Below are positions 21,085 through 28,784 of a stretch of DNA of 64,000 bases, piece by piece (positions within the stretch are counted from its first letter, which is position 1; the number at the start of each line of letters is the position of its first letter). The DNA comes from Chrysogorgia sp. JL179-B06. Lineage: Eukaryota; Cnidaria; Anthozoa; Scleralcyonacea; Chrysogorgiidae. The notes under the pieces are model-generated. The model made no database searches. It had not been told where the DNA came from and worked only from the letters and a program-made list of their open reading frames with translations. Made by a program: the position numbers and the translations under genes. The stretch is from the NCBI GenBank assembly GCA_035772405.1, contig JAYKKM010000142.1:1065001-1129000 (forward strand), in the 5' to 3' direction.

Positions 21085-21384
21085 TTAATCGAAGCTGTCG
21101 AGTTTACGTGGTGGTTTTATAACGACGTTCTTAGGCTCTTCAGTCACTACTTGTTTGTCTTTACTCATCGTGTAGTACAGCGAACCAGCGGCTATTAACA
21201 CTCCTATAGTGCCTATGATGTATCCATAGTTAAAACTGTCGTCCTCACTTGTGACTCTCTCTCTCATCTTCCTCTCTTTGGCTGCTTTAGATATGGCAGC
21301 CAACCGCTTCCCTGCCTCTACCCTCTTAGGGTCTTTGACCCTTGTTGTCGACGTTATAATAGGTACGGACTCACTGTCAGTCAT
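21085..21384 (-). CDS. single-pass membrane protein (99 residues)
   Basis: A basic N-terminal half is followed by one hydrophobic helix (YIIGTIGVLIAAGSLYYTM, residues ~56-74) and a short polar tail. It is preceded by CGTATAGTATAG 0-13 nt before the ATG, the clearest copy of the shared motif. Function unknown. Confidence 0.85.
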   Translation of the reverse strand: MTDSESVPIITSTTRVKDPKRVEAGKRLAAISKAAKERKMRERVTSEDDSFNYGYIIGTIGVLIAAGSLYYTMSKDKQVVTEEPKNVVIKPPRKLDSFD

Positions 21385-21441
21385 CTATACTATACGTGGT
21401 GTCTTGTTACAGATGACCTCACAGTCATCTCACAGATTATC

Positions 21442-22242
21442 TCACAGATATAGTATTCGATGAAAGTATTTTTGGTGATTAGACAGTGTGGTTTCACTCT
21501 TGAATCTCCTATTGCAGTACTCACACAGAACTCTGGAGTCTCTCATATACGTTTCTATGAAATGTATTATCTTATGTTGGTTAGAGGATAGTAGCGTGTC
21601 GTATCCTTGTGATCTTAGCCTCTTTAATGCCTTCATCTGGTTATTCCTAATAACCCCATTACCTTTCGGTGTTTTGAACTCTATAGCAAAACCATTGTAT
21701 CTCTTATGTAGTTGTGGAACTATCAAATCTGGTTGCCCACCCACATACCCTTTGTTCCACCCATCTTTTCTTCTGGTTGTTGTGTCTTGATACTCACCGA
21801 GTCCTGGAATGGTTATTACCGGATGGTACTCTCTAATGTACTTCACAATGTCGTAGTGTAGATCTGTCTCATTCATTATCGATAACTGGTTGCATTGTGT
21901 GTAAACACCTGTCTTTCTAATAGATGGTAGGACTTCTGAGAATACCCACTCTTGAAACCTCTTGGCTGACTCTAGTTTTGATGAGAATATCAGAGCATAT
22001 ACTCCTGGTTCTGATATATAGACTGTGTGTGGTTGCGAATTCAAAGGGGGCGTCGAAACGACGGGGCCTAAAAAACAATAGCTTGTCTTGTATTTGTCGT
22101 CTACGTGTTTCCTAATAGATTGACTAGTGTCAGTGTAACCTAGCGTTGCAGCTACCGATTGTCCACAGAACCATATATTGTCTCCTTCCTTGATAGTAGT
22201 GACTGACTTGTTCTCAAAACTAAATACTTTGGTTAGACTCAT
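21442..22242 (-). CDS. BRO-N / PD-(D/E)XK nuclease / C2H2 fusion protein
   Basis: The frame opens at 22245 with GTG, but the first ATG is 22242, giving 266 residues. Residues 1-113 form a BRO-N domain (WFCGQSVAATLGY, ..EWVFSEVLPSIRKTGVY), known from baculovirus and phage DNA-binding proteins. Residues ~137-222 look like a VRR-NUC/PD-(D/E)XK nuclease: GGQPDLIV (P171-D172), AIEFKTPKG (E188, K190) and Q202 in NNQMKAL. Residues 240-261 form a C2H2 finger (C240, C243, H256, H261). So one chain combines DNA binding, likely Mg-dependent cleavage and a zinc finger. A role in resolving replication or recombination intermediates, or in cutting host or rival DNA, is inference. GGTATATTATAGG precedes the start. 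Confidence 0.93.
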   Translation of the reverse strand: MSLTKVFSFENKSVTTIKEGDNIWFCGQSVAATLGYTDTSQSIRKHVDDKYKTSYCFLGPVVSTPPLNSQPHTVYISEPGVYALIFSSKLESAKRFQEWVFSEVLPSIRKTGVYTQCNQLSIMNETDLHYDIVKYIREYHPVITIPGLGEYQDTTTRRKDGWNKGYVGGQPDLIVPQLHKRYNGFAIEFKTPKGNGVIRNNQMKALKRLRSQGYDTLLSSNQHKIIHFIETYMRDSRVLCEYCNRRFKSETTLSNHQKYFHRILYL

Positions 22243-22301
22243 CACCTATAATATACCATATGTTTTGTTTTAAGGCTCGAAGTAGCACAAACACACGATC
22301 T

Positions 22302-22330
22302 GACCAAGGTCCCAAAATGGGACCTTGGTC
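22302..22330. terminator. perfect hairpin between genes
   Basis: A 13-bp perfect stem (22302..22314 with 22318..22330) with a 3-nt loop lies in the 238-bp gap between the BRO-N fusion and the membrane protein gene. It could be a 3'-end or RNA-stability element. A second short GC hairpin (22487..22507) overlaps the end of the next gene. Confidence 0.5.
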
Positions 22331-22480
22331 AAAGTGACCCTTCTATCGATCACAAACATACTATCAGTAGGGGGTCACATGTAGTGTCTTAATATTTTAC
22401 TAATATTTACATGCTATTAGGACATCTTAATTGTCGTCTTCAAAGTAGCAGTTATTTTTTAAGAATAGCTGACCCCGTGT

Positions 22481-22996
22481 TTAAAGGGGGGTCGGGATCG
22501 GACCCCCTTGTGTCTCGTCATATATTTTGTTGTACCTTTTCACCATTCCATTGATTGGTGGACATAAGTCAGTCACAATATCGTCCAACACTTTAACGTC
22601 TGAGAGGAACATTGACTCGTTGTAAGGAAGACCTCTAAGATATGATCTTAGTTGTGTCAGTATCTTTTTGTAGCTAGTGTGTGCGAACTTACAATGCTCC
22701 ACTCTACTCGTCAGATTGGATTTAGCCAAGTAGCCTTGGATGATCACACCAGGACCACTAATACAAGCAATGATTAGAGGGTTAGCGGCTATCGATCCAG
22801 CTATAATTCCTACTGTCGTTAACCCTATGCTAGTCATGTTTAACGATAGTTTAATTTTCTTCAACCTCTTGTATTTCCATTTGTAACAGGCTTCTAGTTT
22901 GTGGTAGTACGCGTACAAGCGTTTGAGCTCTAGCACCTCTTCCTCTGACATATCCTTTGATATGTGATTGAAATCAACAACTGACTTCTTCCTCAT
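22481..22996 (-). CDS. two-helix membrane protein (171 residues)
   Basis: Residues ~50-92 are two adjacent hydrophobic helices (NMTSIGLTTVGIIAGSIAA and NPLIIACISGPGVIIQGYLA). They are flanked by helical, Lys- and Tyr-rich domains. The ATG overlaps the TAA stop of the tail-fibre-like gene (TAATG), suggesting coupled translation. I recognise the general pattern from other metazoan Polintons but no function is known. Confidence 0.85.
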   Translation of the reverse strand: MRKKSVVDFNHISKDMSEEEVLELKRLYAYYHKLEACYKWKYKRLKKIKLSLNMTSIGLTTVGIIAGSIAANPLIIACISGPGVIIQGYLAKSNLTSRVEHCKFAHTSYKKILTQLRSYLRGLPYNESMFLSDVKVLDDIVTDLCPPINGMVKRYNKIYDETQGGPIPTPL

Positions 22997-23943
22997 TAAC
23001 TTACCCCATATTCCTTCATCATATCTCTACCAACTAATATTATGTCTCGGCTCGTCATGTAGCCAGAGACAATCTTAACACCGTAGAACTCTATCATAGA
23101 CGGGTACTTGTAGGGTGCGAGTAGTATTTTTGGTCGATGCACTCCAAAGATCGTTACGTAAGGAGATCCTATCTCTTCGTAATTAGCTGTGAAGTCTGAG
23201 TCTGTTGATCTTATGTTGTTCACCTTAACGTAGGAGTTACCCATCCGCCAATGTATTGATATCATATGTCTCTTGGTGGTGTCGATGTTATTTGGGATTG
23301 TACACGTGTACTCCTTTGCTGGAGCTCCACCACCATACGATAATTTATCGCCTCCTTTGTATCCTATGTATTTGTCCCACGACCCATCATCGTTTGAGAT
23401 AATCGCCTCCCAATCTTTCGTAGTTACCCTCATGGCTAACCTCGCTACCACAAAAACGGATATGTCACAGTATTGCATACGTGGACAGTTAAAATGTACT
23501 CCAGCTTCAAATGGAATTGGAGTTAGTTCGGGGGATAGGAAGCTATGACCATTGTTAACACCAATAATAGGACCATACGTTGGGTCGTATTGTACTAACA
23601 TGTTCGTTTTATCTCTAATGGTTTTCACTTTATTTGTTCCACTGTGGTATTCCACCATACTCACAGCATGGTTTGTGACGTTAAAATCAAATAGAACGTT
23701 GTAGGATTGCGTTCTAAAGTATTGTGATAAGTACACAGACTCCAACACTTTTTTATTGATAGCATCCCAATCATCTTCTGGATCTGCTATGTTTTTGAGT
23801 GCCCTGAACGCCATATCTATATTCCCAGACATCCTCCCACCGCTCACGCTTAACTTAGGGTCACTGTCTAGATGTCTCTTCGCTCTTCTTAGTATTTTGT
23901 CGCTCTCGTAGTCTCTGTCCTCAAATCCATAACTTAGACTCAT
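22996..23943 (-). CDS. phage tail-fibre-like protein with possible lectin domain
   Basis: The open frame extends to 23958, but the ATG at 23943 avoids overlap with the upstream gene and gives 315 residues. Residues 36-67 (GRMSGNIDMAFRALKNIADP then DAINKKVLE) match the fold-start repeat of phage tail-fibre proteins, 'M.GNI.M....I..L.dP....DA.nKkYV'. Residues ~170-300 (WEAIISNDDGSW, ISIHWRMGNSYVKVN, LLAPYKYPSMIEFYG) suggest a concanavalin/laminin-G-like sandwich. A vertex spike or receptor-binding role is inferred. It lies directly after the large anchored protein gene. Confidence 0.88.
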   Translation of the reverse strand: MSLSYGFEDRDYESDKILRRAKRHLDSDPKLSVSGGRMSGNIDMAFRALKNIADPEDDWDAINKKVLESVYLSQYFRTQSYNVLFDFNVTNHAVSMVEYHSGTNKVKTIRDKTNMLVQYDPTYGPIIGVNNGHSFLSPELTPIPFEAGVHFNCPRMQYCDISVFVVARLAMRVTTKDWEAIISNDDGSWDKYIGYKGGDKLSYGGGAPAKEYTCTIPNNIDTTKRHMISIHWRMGNSYVKVNNIRSTDSDFTANYEEIGSPYVTIFGVHRPKILLAPYKYPSMIEFYGVKIVSGYMTSRDIILVGRDMMKEYGVS

Positions 23944-23947
23944 TATG

Positions 23948-25591
23948 TTATAACACATATTTGCTCACTAAATAGCCAGACACAGCCGAAACCACTAGAA
24001 TTAGCCCCAACTCTGTCGTGTTGTCACCTGGTGTCGCCTTTGATGCCTCCAGACGGTGTGTCACCTTTGGTTTGTCGAGTGTCTCCAGATGCTCTTCCTG
24101 GTGTGTCACGTTTGGTGTCAGACGATGCGTCACCTTTGGTTTATCAAGTGTCTCCAGATGCTCTCCACCTTCTTGATGTACTTTCTTAACCTCTGTCGTT
24201 TCTGTGTAGTTTAACCCACTGTTTACTCCAAACTTCATACTCTGTGTAGCAGTCTTCAATAGGTTGTTGTACCCAGCGATTTTGTTCTTGAGTATTACAA
24301 CGTTACTTGGCATTAACCACGTAGACGGTGACAGTGCAAGGTTTTGGACAACGTTAGTGTCTCTAATCGACTTGTTCATGTTGAGAATCCACGTTGACAC
24401 GTCGTAGTTTATAACACTATCCTCCACCAACTTTCGGAACTCTTGTTGAGTCTCTAGACTGCCTGCAGAATCGCCAACGACTGACACACGTGTTCTCGCT
24501 TGTGCACCAAGTGTGGAGTAAACAAAGGCTTCTATAGACTGGTTTAGGTATTGTCTCCCAATGTTTGTGAAACCATTCGACACCAGAGGAACGTATCGTT
24601 TGTAGTCGTTCTTAACGCCGTTAATCGTGAAGACTCTCTCCTCACCTGTTGTACCATCAGCAAGGACTTTACCCTGGTAGTAATGTTTTTTAGGAATCTT
24701 GTCTGTCTTACCATACAATTCTCCAGCATCAAACTCTCTACTTATCGATCTCATACTCTCACCACCTTCCATCCTTCTGAGAAGTCTTCTAACAGTAAAG
24801 TATAGATGAAACCTCATTACACTAGTGATAACAGGGTGAACTTCTTGCGAGGGTGACAAGTGTTGTAACGACACTCCACAACAGAAACTTGCGCAATATG
24901 TTGCAAACACAACCCTATAGTAGCTCTCGTTGTCGTCCCACTTTGACTTTGTCTTTGACGTGGTGATTTGTAATATTGGTAGCTTTGAGAAAAAGTAATT
25001 CTTTTGATTAACGAATACTCTAAAGTTATTCACTGGGTAGTTCAACACGTTTTCCGTTGGATAGCCATCCCAAAGTCCCCAGTGGTTCTTGCGACCTTTT
25101 GATAATGGTTGGATAGTTCCACCAGATAGCCATATTTCTGGAAACTTGTCGTCGTGACCTTTTGGAGACTTGTTGTTGTGTAACCAAACCCACATACTCT
25201 TGTCGTTTTTGAAGGTATCACTAGTTATGTTAGTGCTTATGATGTCGTTGTTTCTAAAATATATGTCAACGCCATTAACCTCACCGTCTTGTGAGACAGT
25301 TGGATCAAACTCAAACTTACTCAAAGTGATTTGAGGGTACTTTTTGACTAGATTCAGCTTAGCCACGCGTACGGCGTTAGCTATCTCTTTTTGGTTAACT
25401 ATCATTGGTTTGTTTATCGTTAGATACTTAGTATACTCCGGATTACTCTTAAACCTACGCGAGTCTATCGAAACGTCACCAATATTAGTTTTCGTCACGA
25501 AGAATATATGCATATGCATATTGTCGTCAACGTCAAGAAAAAACCTATTCTTGTCAGCATAAGGATACTTTCTTTTGAACGCATCCATCAT
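23948..25591 (-). CDS. large Polinton structural-type protein with C-terminal anchor (547 residues)
   Basis: Family conserved in Polintons but without a known function as far as I can tell. A central motif (FATYCASFCCG..., MRFHLYFTVRRLLRRM, residues ~230-275) looks conserved. Near the C-terminus a 15-residue unit, EHLETLDKPKVTHRL, occurs twice, and the last ~20 residues (LGLILVVSAVSGYLVSKYVL) form a membrane anchor. Two ATGs are adjacent (25591 and 25588). The gene diverges from the penton gene with only 17 bp between their start codons. A membrane-attached virion protein is a guess. Confidence 0.88.
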   Translation of the reverse strand: MMDAFKRKYPYADKNRFFLDVDDNMHMHIFFVTKTNIGDVSIDSRRFKSNPEYTKYLTINKPMIVNQKEIANAVRVAKLNLVKKYPQITLSKFEFDPTVSQDGEVNGVDIYFRNNDIISTNITSDTFKNDKSMWVWLHNNKSPKGHDDKFPEIWLSGGTIQPLSKGRKNHWGLWDGYPTENVLNYPVNNFRVFVNQKNYFFSKLPILQITTSKTKSKWDDNESYYRVVFATYCASFCCGVSLQHLSPSQEVHPVITSVMRFHLYFTVRRLLRRMEGGESMRSISREFDAGELYGKTDKIPKKHYYQGKVLADGTTGEERVFTINGVKNDYKRYVPLVSNGFTNIGRQYLNQSIEAFVYSTLGAQARTRVSVVGDSAGSLETQQEFRKLVEDSVINYDVSTWILNMNKSIRDTNVVQNLALSPSTWLMPSNVVILKNKIAGYNNLLKTATQSMKFGVNSGLNYTETTEVKKVHQEGGEHLETLDKPKVTHRLTPNVTHQEEHLETLDKPKVTHRLEASKATPGDNTTELGLILVVSAVSGYLVSKYVL

Positions 25592-25608
25592 AACATACCG
25601 TACGTTAT
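25592..25608. promoter_or_regulatory. 17-bp divergent promoter region
   Basis: All the DNA between two divergent start codons is the AACATACCGTACGTTAT stretch. It has CGTACG at its centre and an A/T-rich motif on each side (GGTATGTTATG on one strand, CCGTACGTTATATG on the other). Either initiation is bidirectional from almost no DNA or the promoters lie within the neighbouring coding sequence. Confidence 0.55.
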
Positions 25609-26253
25609 ATGAGAGTGGTAGTATTGATTAGTGGTTCAACGAAAACTGTAGACCTACCAGAGTCAATTCTAGCAACTAACTTAGACCCTCACTTACTAGT
25701 GAAGGAGGCAACCATCTTTTGGGACTACGTTAACGTAACCACAGCTAACAACAAGATAACTTACAACAGTAGTGACCACGTTTTTAGTCCTGGGTACCAC
25801 ACCTTTAAAATGATCGCCGACGACTTGGAAGAGTTAGGAGACGTGAAGCTAGTGGCTAACAGATATGACTCGACGTGTACGATAACAACTGATCAACAAA
25901 TAGAACTGTTTAAATTTGGACAACTTTTAGGGTTTGACGAAAACACTACAATAGCCACCACAAAAACCAGTCCCAACGTTGTGAACGTTAACATAGGACT
26001 GAAATACATACATGTAACATCTAATATTGTGGACAGATCTAAGAACATAGTCAATGGTAACAAAAGTGATTGTATCGCAGTACTGCCAATAACTAGCACG
26101 CAGACACTTAAAAGTTCTGTACAACATTTTGGTGTTGGGTCGAAAATCCTAATAAACAAAGGAGTCATCAACCAACTAGAGTTCAAGATAACAGATCAGG
26201 ATGACAACAGTATTAGCGTTGGCGAGGTGCTGCTAGATTTACACATCACGTAG
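25609..26253 (+). CDS. minor capsid (penton) protein, single jelly roll
   Basis: The 214-residue protein is rich in beta strands, and its end (LEFKITDQDDNSISVGEVLLDLHIT region) is the pattern seen at the end of Polinton penton proteins: a 'D.....I..GE....L.I' strand pair. Family members form the capsid vertices. Position next to the integrase and size agree. No catalytic motif is visible. Confidence 0.88.
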   Translation: MRVVVLISGSTKTVDLPESILATNLDPHLLVKEATIFWDYVNVTTANNKITYNSSDHVFSPGYHTFKMIADDLEELGDVKLVANRYDSTCTITTDQQIELFKFGQLLGFDENTTIATTKTSPNVVNVNIGLKYIHVTSNIVDRSKNIVNGNKSDCIAVLPITSTQTLKSSVQHFGVGSKILINKGVINQLEFKITDQDDNSISVGEVLLDLHIT

Positions 26254-26258
26254 TGTAT

Positions 26259-27344
26259 ATGGACATAGAGCAAGAACTAAGAGGTATTTACTATAATCCG
26301 TCAACTGGTTACCAGTCCGCTGAGAGGCTATACCAAAAGGCACAAGAAGATGGACTAAACGTTAGTAGGACAAAGATAAAGGACTGGTTAAAATCTCAAG
26401 ACACATACACCAGGTACAAACCAGTTGTTAAGAAACACAAGTTTAGACAAACGTTTGTTGACTATCTGGGTGAGCAGATACAGATGGACTTGGTCGATAT
26501 GGGTAAGTACAAGCACAAGAACAATGGGTACTACTGGATACTAACAGCCACTGAGATCCTTAGTAGGTATGCCTTTACCATACCTGTCTACAGGAAAGAC
26601 ACAGAAAACATGACTAAGGCTGTCGCAAAGTTACTGGAGAAGGCTAAGGTTAGATTTGGTGAATATCCAAAACTGGTTCAGTTTGACGACGGTAAGGAAT
26701 TCTACAACGTTGGTGTGAAGGATCTGTTGGATAAACACAACGTGAAGTACTTCAGCACGAACTCTGATAAAAAGGCAGCAGTCGTGGAACGATTTAACAG
26801 AACACTCAAGACGTCTATGTGGAAGTACTTCTACAGTAAAGGAACGTATAAGTGGATAGACATTTTAGATCAGCTCGTTGAGAATTACAACAATACCAAA
26901 CACAGTACTATTCTAATGAAACCCAAAGACGTTAGTAAGAAAAACGAAAACGAAGTATGGACGACATTGTTTGGATACCATTTCGGTGACTACCCACTAC
27001 CAAAATTCAAAGTAGGTGAGACTGTCAGGATATCAAAGTACAAAAGCATATTCGCGAAGGGGTACGAGGCTAACTTCACCGAGGAGCTATTTAAAGTGTC
27101 AAAGGTCATACGTGGTGACCCTACCGTGTACGAGATAGAGGACCATGAGGGGGAACTCATCATCGGTAAGTTTTACGAGGAAGAGTTGTCAGCTGTTGAT
27201 AAAAAAGACGATGTATACAAAGTTGAGAAGATAGTGAAGAGAAAGAATGTCAAGGGTAAAAAGATGGTTTTAGTTAAGTGGCTTGGTTATGATAGTAAAC
27301 ACAACTCATGGATACCAGAGATTGATATTCAAAACATTGAGTAG
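26259..27344 (+). CDS. INT: retroviral-type integrase with C-terminal chromodomain
   Basis: Inserts the element into host DNA. The first ATG in frame is 26259 (26253 is GTG), giving 361 residues. The catalytic triad is D77 (QMDLVDMGKY), D143 (QFDDGKEF) and E177 (AVVERFNRTLK). The spacing D143 to E177 fits DD35E-type enzymes. Residues ~310-361 (YKVEKIVKRKNVKGKKMVLV, KWLGYDSKHNSWIPEIDI) form a chromodomain, which may direct insertion to marked chromatin. The gene starts 5 nt after the penton stop. GTAGTGTATATG surrounds the start. Confidence 0.95.
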   Translation: MDIEQELRGIYYNPSTGYQSAERLYQKAQEDGLNVSRTKIKDWLKSQDTYTRYKPVVKKHKFRQTFVDYLGEQIQMDLVDMGKYKHKNNGYYWILTATEILSRYAFTIPVYRKDTENMTKAVAKLLEKAKVRFGEYPKLVQFDDGKEFYNVGVKDLLDKHNVKYFSTNSDKKAAVVERFNRTLKTSMWKYFYSKGTYKWIDILDQLVENYNNTKHSTILMKPKDVSKKNENEVWTTLFGYHFGDYPLPKFKVGETVRISKYKSIFAKGYEANFTEELFKVSKVIRGDPTVYEIEDHEGELIIGKFYEEELSAVDKKDDVYKVEKIVKRKNVKGKKMVLVKWLGYDSKHNSWIPEIDIQNIE

Positions 27345-27350
27345 TATATA

Positions 27351-28469
27351 ATGGCTGAAGGAGGATTCGATGAAATCGAAATGCAAGATCGTAACGATTT
27401 TGAGAAGTATACGGACGAACAGTTAAAAAGCGAACTCAACCGACTCAATGGTGTAGTCGAGGAATATGGGATAGTGCAAGATCTTAGTGACATACATAGC
27501 AGAATCATCAGGGTGAAACAAGAGATAGAGAATAGAGTTATAGATCTCAGAGTGCAAGACAGAATCAGACATGCGGAGACGTCGTTCGTAGACAATGACG
27601 ACGGAACAGTGTTAATAACTAGTAAAGGAACCACCACTAATGCCCCAGCAGTAGTGTTTGATGAACCGGTGACATATGGTGACGTCCACGACGAGAGTTT
27701 TAATTTGGCTTTTGAAGAGGAGAACGAAATTGAAAGAAGACTGAAAGATCTAAAAGAAGACAATAAAAAGTTAATAGTAAATGGTATAGAAAGAACCAAT
27801 CTAATAGATAGAAAAATACGTAAATTGTATAACAAAAGACTCAGTAATGATGATATGTCAAGGAATGTAGTTAATAGGTCATACGTGACAACCTCAGGTT
27901 CTATTCTTTTCAAACCGATAAACGAAGACGGTGATTATTTGAAACCTAAACTAATTCTAAAACCTGGAAAAAATGGTTTGATCTACAGTAAAGACAGTAG
28001 AAGTAAAAGTGCGATTGAGCAGTTCAAGCAGTTAGTTGAACAAATCCCTGGCACCTCAACTAACGTTACAGGAAACACCACAACTGACGTTACAGAAAAC
28101 GAAGACACCACAGTTTCAAGTGACTTCCCAGTAATTAGAACAGAAGTGAACTACGATAACGTGTTTGGTTTAACAGAAGAAGAAAATCGTGAGTTAAAAG
28201 GTGCTCTAAATCCAAGTGATACAATCGATCCAGACACTAGACCACTATTTCTAAAAGCACAAGCCGACCATTTTCAGGACGCTATTGACAAGACTGCAGA
28301 CGATATGAATAGAGAGGAACACAGTCCCGTAAAGAGGGCAGAATTGTATGAGCGATTGACAGGTCTCGAGATAGCTAAGGTTCGAACCTTACACCAATTG
28401 GAACTAGAGACTGTTAGAGAAGAACAAGAAGAGGACATCACTCGGTTACAAAAAATAAAGGAGTGGTAA
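27351..28469 (+). CDS. coiled-coil Polinton protein (372 residues)
   Basis: It is strongly charged and mostly helical, with a predicted coiled coil near residues 15-70 (LKSELNRLNGVVEEYG...), another near 125-165 and a long C-terminal helix (LELETVREEQEEDITRLQKI). It contains no cysteine, so it cannot be the missing cysteine protease. It lies between integrase and capsid genes. A scaffold or core protein role is possible but unproven. GTAGTATATA immediately precedes the ATG. Confidence 0.87.
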   Translation: MAEGGFDEIEMQDRNDFEKYTDEQLKSELNRLNGVVEEYGIVQDLSDIHSRIIRVKQEIENRVIDLRVQDRIRHAETSFVDNDDGTVLITSKGTTTNAPAVVFDEPVTYGDVHDESFNLAFEEENEIERRLKDLKEDNKKLIVNGIERTNLIDRKIRKLYNKRLSNDDMSRNVVNRSYVTTSGSILFKPINEDGDYLKPKLILKPGKNGLIYSKDSRSKSAIEQFKQLVEQIPGTSTNVTGNTTTDVTENEDTTVSSDFPVIRTEVNYDNVFGLTEEENRELKGALNPSDTIDPDTRPLFLKAQADHFQDAIDKTADDMNREEHSPVKRAELYERLTGLEIAKVRTLHQLELETVREEQEEDITRLQKIKEW

Positions 28470-28494
28470 AAAATAAAGGTTGGGTGCTTCAGCT

Positions 28495-28764
28495 ATGGGA
28501 ATAACCATAGCCTCTTTTATCACTACAATCATAATATCCGCTAGAAGTGTTGTCTTCAAAGGTGGTCAAGCACTTGGGAAATTAGGGAAAGCTATAGCTA
28601 ATCTAGCCACAAAGGCTGGCCCTCTACTGGCTGGACTGCTAAACGTGGTGGCGACTGCGTTAAAGTGGGGAGCTGCAGGTATATCTTGGTTAGCATCTAA
28701 TTTATGGATCCTAGCGATAGCACTAGCTTGGTTCGTCTACGATCAGTACAAACAGAGGAAATAA
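28495..28764 (+). CDS. small hydrophobic protein, possible membrane-active (89 residues)
   Basis: The frame is open from 28480 but by a TTG codon. The first ATG is 28495. The chain is a hydrophobic N-terminal helix, a Gly/Ala/Lys amphipathic stretch (GGQALGKLGKAIANLATKAG), then hydrophobic helices ending in DQYKQRK. Small membrane-active proteins occur at this place in related animal elements (adintoviruses), so a role in entry or assembly membranes is a reasonable guess. It is directly upstream of the major capsid gene. Confidence 0.8.
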   Translation: MGITIASFITTIIISARSVVFKGGQALGKLGKAIANLATKAGPLLAGLLNVVATALKWGAAGISWLASNLWILAIALAWFVYDQYKQRK

Positions 28765-28784
28765 AACATGTGTTATAGTATAGT

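Noticed and set aside
27351..28469. Missing Polinton protease in the 372-residue protein
   Set aside because: The protein contains no cysteine, so it cannot be a cysteine protease.
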